64,000 nt of DNA from Mangrovimicrobium sediminis (GTDB taxonomy: Bacteria > Pseudomonadota > Gammaproteobacteria > Pseudomonadales > Halieaceae), in NCBI RefSeq assembly GCF_004745945.1, contig NZ_SRLE01000001.1:186001-250000 (forward strand), read 5' to 3'. A model generated the notes under the pieces. It was not told the DNA's origin and made no database searches. It saw only the letters and a list, made by a program, of their open reading frames with translations. Made by a program: the position numbers and the translations under genes. Positions 46,168 to 52,753 of the stretch are shown piece after piece. Numbering within the stretch: position 1 is the stretch's first letter; every line of letters starts with the position of its first letter.

Positions 46168-47409
46168 TCAGGAGCCCTCTTCGAGCAGGGCTTTCTGTTC
46201 CATTTCGTGGTCGACAAAGGCCAGCCACTGGTCGGCGTAGCGCTCGGTCTCATCAAAGCGCGCCGCGCGCTCGAAGTGGCTGCGCGCGTCGGTCAACTTG
46301 TGCAGGCGCACCTGCGCCATGCCGCGCACCAGCCAGGCGACACCCTCGCGGCGCAGGCCGCCCTTGGCGATGGCCTTGCGCGCCATGGCCTCGGCCTGCT
46401 CCCAGTTCCAGGCGTCCATCTGCAGTTGCGCGACGCGCAGGTAAAGGTCGCCGCTGTCATCCAGCGCCGCCGCGCGCTCCAGCGGGGGAATCGCCTTTTC
46501 CGTATCCGCCGCCGCGAGCCAGGCCTGGGACAGCATTTCCAGGTTGCTCTGGGTGGCCTCGATAACACCGCCGTCGATCTCGCGCTGCAGCAGCACCGCC
46601 GCCTTGTAGGGCAGCTCCTCGGCGAGGAACAGGCTGGCCAGCATACGCAGGTGGGTGGCCTGGGTCAGCCGGCCCTCGTCGAGCAGGGACTCCACCAGCG
46701 CCAGCTGGCGCGGCGTGTCGCCCAGCTCCCCGTGCAGGGCGGCGAGGTTCATCAGGTATTGTTCACGCGGGTACAGCGTCACCAGATACTCCATGGTGTC
46801 GCGCATGTCGGTGTAGGCCTTCATCTCGAAGTAGATCGAGGCGAGCATCGACAGCCAGTTCTCCGGCGGCTGGTCGTCGGGGCCGGAGCGCGAGGCGATC
46901 GCCTCCTTCAGCGGCTGCAACGCTTCCTCGAAACGTTCCTGACGCACCAGGGCGATGGCCAGCAGCGCCTTGTTGGCGCCGGTGTCCTGGCCCTCGATGG
47001 TCATCAGTTGGCGCAGGCGGTTCTCCGCCTCGCGGTAATCTTCCTGCACCAGGCACAACTGGCCCAGGGCGAGCAGCAGGTTGATCTGCATGGACTCGGG
47101 CAGGTTCTCCAGTTCGATAGCCTGCTCGTAGATGCCGCGCGCCTTGCCCAGTTCGTCCTGTTCGTAGTGGATGTAGCCGAGCAGGTTGAGGATATGCGCC
47201 TTTTCATAGGGCGAGATGCGGTTGTTGAGCAGGGGTTCTACCTCGCCGCGGGCGGCGGCGAAATCGCCGGCCTCGACGAAGGTCTGCGCCTCGTTCATGG
47301 CGTCGTAGACGCGCTGGCTCATACCGACTACCGACTCCGCCGCGCCCGCCAGCGGGCAGGCGAGCAGCAGGAGCAGCGTCACGGCAAACCTGTGTATGGC
47401 ATATCTCAT
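46168..47409 (-). CDS. Exported tetratricopeptide-repeat protein of the TonB2 operon
   Basis: This is a 413-residue helical-repeat protein with a signal peptide (FAVTLLLLLACPLAGA). TPR-like helix pairs recur through the chain: AHILNLLGYIHYEQDELGKARGIYEQAIELENLPES, LLLALGQLCLVQEDYREAENRLRQL and LYLRVAQLQMDAWNWEQAEAMARKAIAKG. Its start overlaps the tonB stop as TGATG, so it is coupled to the operon. In gammaproteobacterial TonB2 clusters a TPR protein of this kind is the last gene and is thought to assist the periplasmic energy-transduction complex. The molecular role is unknown. Confidence 0.9.
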   Translation of the reverse strand: MRYAIHRFAVTLLLLLACPLAGAAESVVGMSQRVYDAMNEAQTFVEAGDFAAARGEVEPLLNNRISPYEKAHILNLLGYIHYEQDELGKARGIYEQAIELENLPESMQINLLLALGQLCLVQEDYREAENRLRQLMTIEGQDTGANKALLAIALVRQERFEEALQPLKEAIASRSGPDDQPPENWLSMLASIYFEMKAYTDMRDTMEYLVTLYPREQYLMNLAALHGELGDTPRQLALVESLLDEGRLTQATHLRMLASLFLAEELPYKAAVLLQREIDGGVIEATQSNLEMLSQAWLAAADTEKAIPPLERAAALDDSGDLYLRVAQLQMDAWNWEQAEAMARKAIAKGGLRREGVAWLVRGMAQVRLHKLTDARSHFERAARFDETERYADQWLAFVDHEMEQKALLEEGS

Positions 47410-48071
47410 CAGTTGCGCTGACCGTCGAGCTCGTAAGTGAAGTTGTTGTAAACGCCGATGACCTCGATGGCCACGCCGTCGATCACCCGCGGCTTGTACT
47501 TGAAGCGCCGCGCCGCTTCCACCGAGGCCTTGTAAAACACCGGGTCGGTGCAGCGATCCTCCAGCACCTCGACATCCTTGACCGTGCCCGCGGTGGTCAC
47601 CGTGTAGCGCACCATGCACTCGCCGGAAAGGCCGCGCTGCTGCGCGCGCCGCGGGTAGACCGGCGCCACCTTGACGATGGGCAGGTACTCGCCGTCACCG
47701 GTGCCGAGGCCGAGGCCACCGCGGCCGATGTCCAGGTCGCCCGGGCCGCCGCCGCTGGGCGCCGTGACCGCCAGCGTCTCGCCGCTGGAGGAGGAGTCCT
47801 GGTTCATGTCCGGGGGAATCTCCGGCGGTTTTTCCTGCTGCGGGCGTTCCGGCTTGCGATCCTTGCGCTGGGCTGCCTCCTCGCGCTTGAGGCGCACGAA
47901 GTCGAGCATCTGGATGTGGTCGCCGTCGTTCAGGCGCATCTCCGAGGCGTTGATCAGGGTGTACATGAACAACGCCAATGCCAGCGCACCGGCGGCGCCG
48001 ACACCCGCCCCCACCAGCAGGCCAAAGGCGGCCCCGGCTCCACGACGCTGTTCAATAATCGGGTCGTTCAT
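47409..48071 (-). CDS. tonB: Energy transducer TonB (TonB2 type)
   Basis: This 220-residue protein transmits proton-motive energy to outer-membrane receptors. An inner-membrane helix (residues 16-42) is followed by a Pro/Glu/Lys spacer (RKPERPQQEKPPEIPPD) that spans the periplasm. The carboxy-terminal TonB domain reads PIVKVAPVYPRRAQQRGLSGECMVRYTVTTAGTVKDVEVL and FKYKPRVIDGVAIE. It is short, as in TonB2-type proteins that work with a TPR or TtpC helper. It lies after exbD and overlaps the TPR gene. It could serve the receptor at the left edge of the window, though other receptors must exist. Confidence 0.93.
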   Translation of the reverse strand: MNDPIIEQRRGAGAAFGLLVGAGVGAAGALALALFMYTLINASEMRLNDGDHIQMLDFVRLKREEAAQRKDRKPERPQQEKPPEIPPDMNQDSSSSGETLAVTAPSGGGPGDLDIGRGGLGLGTGDGEYLPIVKVAPVYPRRAQQRGLSGECMVRYTVTTAGTVKDVEVLEDRCTDPVFYKASVEAARRFKYKPRVIDGVAIEVIGVYNNFTYELDGQRN

Positions 48072-48081
48072 GCTGCTGTGC

Positions 48082-48489
48082 TTACTGCGAGGCCGCGAGG
48101 GCGATGTTGTAGACGCCGGCGCGGCGCGACTGGTCCATCACCTGCACCAGTACCTCGTTGCGCGAGTTGCGGTCGGCCTGGATCACCAGCGTGCCCTTGG
48201 GGTTCTCCGCGTGCAGGCGCTCGATAATCGCGCGCAGGGAGCGGATGTCGGTTTCGCGGCGGTTGATCCACACCCGGTCGTTCTCGTCGATGGCGACCAG
48301 GATACTGGCTTTTTCCTGCACCACGGCGGTGGCGGCGTCGGGTTTGTCGACGTCGATGCCCGCCTCCTTGATGAATGTCGCGGTGACAATAAAGAAGATC
48401 AGCATGATAAACACGACGTCGAGCATCGGCGTGATATCGACGCCGCCCTCCTCGGTTTCGGTCTGAACACTACCCAACAGATTGCGCAT
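48082..48489 (-). CDS. exbD: ExbD-like proton-channel subunit (ExbD2 type)
   Basis: This 135-residue protein with one membrane segment belongs to the ExbD/TolR family. The conserved membrane start GGVDITPMLDVVFIMLIFFIVTATF carries Asp24, the proton-path residue, and the periplasmic part ends with GTLVIQADRNSRNEVLVQVMDQSRRAGVYNIALAA. The ATG at 48489 lies one base after the exbB stop codon; the longer frame to 48681 is a shadow of exbB. It partners with the two ExbB-like proteins of the operon. Confidence 0.95.
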   Translation of the reverse strand: MRNLLGSVQTETEEGGVDITPMLDVVFIMLIFFIVTATFIKEAGIDVDKPDAATAVVQEKASILVAIDENDRVWINRRETDIRSLRAIIERLHAENPKGTLVIQADRNSRNEVLVQVMDQSRRAGVYNIALAASQ

Positions 48490-48490
48490 G

Positions 48491-49027
48491 CTAGTCGTCC
48501 TGTGTCTGGGAGAAGAAGGCGGCCAGGCGGTCGCCGGCGGCATTCGCGCGACCCTCCGCCACCAGGTTGCCGAGCAACCCGAATATCGAGACCACCATGC
48601 CGGCGAGCGTGGTGACTGTCGCCTTGGAGATACCCGCGGCCATGGAGCGGGCGTTGTTCGAGCCGGTGGCGGCCAGCGCATCGAATACCTCGAGCATGCC
48701 GAGCACCGTGCCCAGCAGGCCGAGCAGCGGGCACACCTTGATCAGCGTACTGATCAGCGGAAAGTGCCGGCGCAGGCCCTGGCGCACCTCCCACTGCAGG
48801 TTCTCGCGAAACTGCTGGGCGTACCAGGAGGTCTTGTCGTCGCGCTGCTGCCACAGCGCCACTACCACACCCAGGTGCTTGGGCAGCTCCCAGGACAGGA
48901 AATACAGGCGCTCGAACAGCAGCGACCACATGACGAAGGCGATCAGCAGGATCAGGCTGAGGATCGGCCCGCCCAGTTCCAGCAGGTCGCCCAGCCAGGG
49001 CAGCCAAGTGTCGACCAGGTTCAGCAT
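48491..49027 (-). CDS. exbB: ExbB-like proton-channel subunit (ExbB2 type)
   Basis: This is a 178-residue MotA/TolQ/ExbB-family protein with three membrane helices. The first is ELGGPILSLILLIAFVMWSLLFERL; the conserved pair is LIKVCPLLGLLGTVLGMLEVFDAL and ISKATVTTLAGMVVSIFGLLGNLVA. It forms the channel with ExbD and with the larger ExbB-like protein. It lies 9 bases after the stop of that large gene, in the standard TonB2 order. Confidence 0.95.
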   Translation of the reverse strand: MLNLVDTWLPWLGDLLELGGPILSLILLIAFVMWSLLFERLYFLSWELPKHLGVVVALWQQRDDKTSWYAQQFRENLQWEVRQGLRRHFPLISTLIKVCPLLGLLGTVLGMLEVFDALAATGSNNARSMAAGISKATVTTLAGMVVSIFGLLGNLVAEGRANAAGDRLAAFFSQTQDD

Positions 49028-49036
49028 GTCGCGACC

Positions 49037-50413
49037 CTAGCCCTGGGCTTCCGCACGCGAGGCGACCATCGCCACCGCCCTGCCCTGCAGGATCTCGGAC
49101 AGCGACTTGGCGCGGCTCTGCACCAGGTTGTGCAGCAGCAGCATGGGAATCGCCACGCACAGGCCAAGCACCGTGGTGACCAGGGCCTGGGAGATACCGC
49201 CGGCCATCAGGCGCGGGTCGCCGGCACCGAACAGGGTAATCGCCTGGAAGGTGACGATCATACCGGTCACCGTACCCAGCAGGCCCATCAGCGGCGCGAC
49301 AGCGGCGACAATCTTCAGCAGCGGCAGGTAGCGGTTGATACGCGGGACTTCCTCGAGCACCGCCTCGGACAGGCGCAGCTCCAGGGTCTCGGTATCCGGC
49401 TCGTCGTGCAGGCGACCGGCGAGCAGGATGCGGCCCAGCGCGTTCTTCGCCGACGGTTCCTCGGGGTTTGCCATCTGCCGGTGGATCGCCCTGCCCTCCA
49501 GCCATAGTACGACCAGGCGACCCAGGGCGAGCAGCAAACCCGCCACACCGAGGGCGATAATGGAGTAACCGATGGTGCCGCCCTGGGCCACACGCTCGGA
49601 GAGGTTCGGCGCCTGGGTGAGCAGCTCGAGCAACTGGCCGCGGGTCGGGTCGACAGCGAAGGCCAGCGGGCCGGCGTCGCCAGCGCTCAGGGCCCGGGCA
49701 CCGCCGAGGTAGCGGTCCGGCTGGCGCGAGTACTCGAGCAGGCGGCCGGTCTCGGGAATGAACTGCAGGTACTTGCCGTCGGCCACCGCGTTGAACAGGC
49801 CGACGCGGGTCACCGGCCGCGGCTCTTCCGTGCCGTCCGGGGTCAGTACGTTGCGGGTCTGTGTCACCACCTGGCCGGACTCGGTCATCTCCTGCTGCAG
49901 TTCAAACCACAGGCGCTCGATCTCCCCGATTTCCGGCAGGCGATTGGCCTGGCCCATGCGCCCGGCGAAGTCGACCAGGAAATCGCCGCGTTCGGGATGG
50001 TCGAGCTGGGTCAGGGACACATAAAACTGGCCCTGGGCGTCGCTGGCCACCTGCTGCAGCACACCGAACAGCTCTTTCAGGGAACCCATACGTTCCTGCA
50101 GGCGCTGCTCGAGATCGCCGATCAACAATTCGTTTTCTTCAAACTGGCTCTCGCGCTCGGCACTGAGGGCCTCCAGCGCGGCGCGCTCGGCCTTGATCTC
50201 GGCGAGCAGCTTTTCGCGGTCGCGCTGCTCGGCCTTGAATTCGGCCAGGCGCTCCCTGTTCACGGCCTGGTCTTCGCGGCGGCCCTGCTTGACCGACTGC
50301 AGCAGGCTTTCCAGCGTCAGCGGTTTGCCCTGCTCGGGCTCGGCGAGCGCCGCCAGCGGCAGGCACAGGGACAGGCCGACGCCCAGTGCGATAGTGCGGA
50401 TCATGGCTTTCAT
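49037..50413 (-). CDS. TtpC-like large ExbB protein (MotA/TolQ/ExbB domain with coiled coil)
   Basis: This is a 458-residue protein with a signal peptide (ALGVGLSLCLPLAALA), a long periplasmic coiled coil (residues 30-130, for example FKAEQRDREKLLAEIKAERAALEALSAERESQFEENELLI) and a beta-containing middle. The carboxy-terminal ExbB channel domain has a helix GTIGYSIIALGVAGLLLALGRLVVLWLEGRAIH, then LLKIVAAVAPLMGLLGTVTGMIVTFQAI and ISQALVTTVLGLCVAIPMLLLHNLVQ. This is the architecture of TtpC, the extra component of TonB2 systems in Vibrio and relatives. It starts at 50413, sharing one base with the DUF3450 stop (TGATG). The assignment to TtpC is by architecture and order. Confidence 0.9.
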   Translation of the reverse strand: MKAMIRTIALGVGLSLCLPLAALAEPEQGKPLTLESLLQSVKQGRREDQAVNRERLAEFKAEQRDREKLLAEIKAERAALEALSAERESQFEENELLIGDLEQRLQERMGSLKELFGVLQQVASDAQGQFYVSLTQLDHPERGDFLVDFAGRMGQANRLPEIGEIERLWFELQQEMTESGQVVTQTRNVLTPDGTEEPRPVTRVGLFNAVADGKYLQFIPETGRLLEYSRQPDRYLGGARALSAGDAGPLAFAVDPTRGQLLELLTQAPNLSERVAQGGTIGYSIIALGVAGLLLALGRLVVLWLEGRAIHRQMANPEEPSAKNALGRILLAGRLHDEPDTETLELRLSEAVLEEVPRINRYLPLLKIVAAVAPLMGLLGTVTGMIVTFQAITLFGAGDPRLMAGGISQALVTTVLGLCVAIPMLLLHNLVQSRAKSLSEILQGRAVAMVASRAEAQG

Positions 50414-51186
50414 TACTGTGCCCCCCCCTGACCGGGCATCACCGGCACCGAAATCAACTCCGGCGCGATCTCCTGGCGCGCCACCTTCAGGCCCTTCTCG
50501 ATAAAGCGGCGGTAGGGCACGCCGTCGAGTTCACGCCAGGCGCCGGCCTCACCGTCCCAGAAGCCGAGGCGATCGCCGCCGACCGTCTGGTACAGCAACG
50601 CGGTGCGGCCGATGCGCAGGAAATCGGCATCGAAGGAGCCGCTGTCGAGGGCGAGCTTGGCCTTATAGGCCTCGATGGTGCGACCGTATTCGGTCTCGAT
50701 CTGGTAGGCCTCGAACACCCGGCGGCATTTCTCCGCCACGGTGACGTCGGCGCGCTCGAGCAACTCGCGCAGGCGCTCGATGCGCTGGCGCCGCTCGACC
50801 AGCAGGAAGGGCACGTCCAGTTCGACGAATTCCTCGAGGGTGTCGATCATGCGCGACATCAGCGGCAGGATCTGGCGCTCGATCACTGCGACCTCGCCGA
50901 TGGAACCCTGCAGGGTCACGATCTCCCGGTCCTGGGCATCCAACTGGCGCTGCAGCATGGCGACGTAGGTCTCCAGGCCCTCGACCAGCTTGAGTTCCGA
51001 GCCGTATTCCTCGACCAGGTCGCGGGTCTTGTCGCTGACCTTGTTGATGGCGGCCTGGGCGTCGCGGCCTTCCGCGGAGCGCTCCATCCCCTCCTTTTCT
51101 ATCTGATCGAGGGTGTCCGCCGCGCTGGCGGGCACACAGGTGAGGGCGCCGAACAGGGCGACGGCCACGATAGTCAGTCTCGACAT
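50413..51186 (-). CDS. DUF3450 protein, first gene of the TonB2 operon
   Basis: This 257-residue exported protein has a signal peptide (VAVALFGALTCVPASA), a coiled-coil region (LVEGLETYVAMLQRQLDAQDREIVTLQ, then MSRMIDTLEEFVELDVPFLLVERRQRIERLRELLERAD) and the DUF3450 core with KCRRVFEAYQIETEYGRTIEAYKAKLALDSG. DUF3450 genes head TonB2 operons in many marine gammaproteobacteria, and the function is not established. Upstream, 51187-51425 is AT-richer and holds a possible minus-strand promoter (TATATAA near 51255). Confidence 0.92.
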   Translation of the reverse strand: MSRLTIVAVALFGALTCVPASAADTLDQIEKEGMERSAEGRDAQAAINKVSDKTRDLVEEYGSELKLVEGLETYVAMLQRQLDAQDREIVTLQGSIGEVAVIERQILPLMSRMIDTLEEFVELDVPFLLVERRQRIERLRELLERADVTVAEKCRRVFEAYQIETEYGRTIEAYKAKLALDSGSFDADFLRIGRTALLYQTVGGDRLGFWDGEAGAWRELDGVPYRRFIEKGLKVARQEIAPELISVPVMPGQGGAQ

Positions 51187-51336
51187 CGGTGACTCCGGAT
51201 ATGTTGGTTAGTAAAAACTAGGGAGGGGCGTAGCCGTACAACCCTTACTTCAGTTATATAGCAAACGCTCCAATTGTTACATTAGCTTTACACGCCCCTT
51301 GTTGGGTAGTACCCCGCGAGCTTAAGTGCCCCGGGA

Positions 51337-51350
51337 TTGACTTGCGTCAA
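51337..51350. promoter_or_regulatory. Short inverted repeat upstream of the DUF4157 protease gene
   Basis: TTGACTTGCGTCAA has perfect 5-bp arms around a 4-bp centre. It lies 75 bases before the protease gene and overlaps a TTGAC that could act as a -35 box. It may be an operator for the protease gene or the divergent TonB2 operon; the evidence is symmetry and position only. Confidence 0.3.
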
Positions 51351-51425
51351 GCGGGCTGGCGAGCGCACGGAGGTGGCGTTACACTGCAGGCAACCATCGC
51401 CGTCGTCCCCGTGGGAGGTACCGGC

Positions 51426-52709
51426 ATGCAGCGCAGCAAGTCCCGTTCACCCGCTCAGCCAACTGGCCGCCCCGTCGCCCGCCGTGCCGTCGCGCTGCGC
51501 CTCGGGCCTGGGCGTCTGCAGGATGCCGGCAACCAGGCCCTGCAAAGGCGCCACAACCTGAGCACGCCCGGCGATGCCGACGAACGCCGTGCCGACAGGC
51601 TCGCCGCGCACGCACTGCGCACCGGAGCAGGCAGCGCCGCTGGCGGGTCCGCAGCGGCACGCACGCCGGTCACCGGGCAGGGCCAGCCGCTGCCAGCGAG
51701 TGTGCTTGGCGACATGGAAGCGCGTTTCGGCGAGGATTTCAGCGGCGTGCGCTACCGCGACGACAGCGCCGCGCATCACGAGGCCCGGTCGCTCGACGCG
51801 CGCGCCTTCACCCGCGGCCAGACCATCTCTTTCTCTGCCGGCCAGTTCGCCCCGCACACGCCACAGGGCCGCGAACTACTCGCCCACGAACTCGCCCACG
51901 TGGCCGCCGCTGGTGACCCGCAGCGCGTGTACCGCGAAACCTGGGATGTGGACGACAGCGCCGGCACGGTAGAGCGCGGTATCTCGGTGCAGTTGATCTT
52001 CGAGAACACCTGGACCGACTGGTGGAACAACACCGGCTGGACCGAATCGCGCAAGGCCACCTTCCGCAGCAACTTCGAAAGCAGCATAGAGAACACCTTC
52101 AACAACAGCGGCATGGTGCTCAATCCGCCGGCCAGCGCAGTGGATGTATTACCCCCCGCAATCATCGCCAGCGGCTACCGACCGCTGGTCGACATCTCCC
52201 TGGTCGGCGATGGCGAAACCTCGGTAAGCGAAGACTGGGAAGTGGATGTCTCCTCCAACCCCACGGGCGAGTTCCGCACTTCCAGCAGCAATCGCAGCTA
52301 CGGCACGCTGGATGAAGCGGACAACACGCCAATCGAGAAGGAAGGTGCTCCGTCCAACGTGGAACAAATACCGTCTGTGCATGAATTCGGGCACTTTATC
52401 GGCCTGATGCACCCGGGTTACAACATGGACGAGGACGAGTGGAGCCCCGGCGCCGGCTCCGAGTACGGGCATTCCGGTACCGACGAACACGGCCACGCGG
52501 TGCACGGCCCCACCGACCTCATGGGCACCGGCATGGGCCTGCGCCCCTTCTACTTCGACGAGTGGGCACAGGCGGTGGACCGGCATATCGCCGAATTGCG
52601 CCGCGAACGCTCCTGGGAGGAATTCCAGCGCTCCATCGACCGCTTTATTGGCGGCGATCGCGAGATGGGGGATTTTCCGGTGCCGGATGGGGCGACGCGG
52701 TTTGGCTAG
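51426..52709 (+). CDS. DUF4157 (eCIS core domain) protein fused to a metzincin-type zinc protease
   Basis: This 427-residue protein is a probable contractile-injection-system cargo or loading protein. The amino-terminal 70 residues are basic and flexible. The DUF4157 domain (residues ~90-160) reads LPASVLGDMEARFGEDFSGVRYRDD, then FTRGQTISFSAGQFAPHTPQGRELLAHELAHVAA, with HELAH at 154-158. A second, separate zinc motif, HEFGHFIGLMHPG (His319, Glu320, His323, His329), is a metzincin HExxHxxGxxH site with a proline after the third His. The ATG at 51426 follows GGGAGGTACCGGC. It is on the plus strand, convergent with the eCIS genes and next to the DUF3450 gene. A toxin that cleaves host protein is inferred, not shown. 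Confidence 0.9.
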   Translation: MQRSKSRSPAQPTGRPVARRAVALRLGPGRLQDAGNQALQRRHNLSTPGDADERRADRLAAHALRTGAGSAAGGSAAARTPVTGQGQPLPASVLGDMEARFGEDFSGVRYRDDSAAHHEARSLDARAFTRGQTISFSAGQFAPHTPQGRELLAHELAHVAAAGDPQRVYRETWDVDDSAGTVERGISVQLIFENTWTDWWNNTGWTESRKATFRSNFESSIENTFNNSGMVLNPPASAVDVLPPAIIASGYRPLVDISLVGDGETSVSEDWEVDVSSNPTGEFRTSSSNRSYGTLDEADNTPIEKEGAPSNVEQIPSVHEFGHFIGLMHPGYNMDEDEWSPGAGSEYGHSGTDEHGHAVHGPTDLMGTGMGLRPFYFDEWAQAVDRHIAELRRERSWEEFQRSIDRFIGGDREMGDFPVPDGATRFG

Positions 52710-52753
52710 GTACCCCAGGCCAGACTGTCCACTGAAACCCGCGCAGGGTTGAT

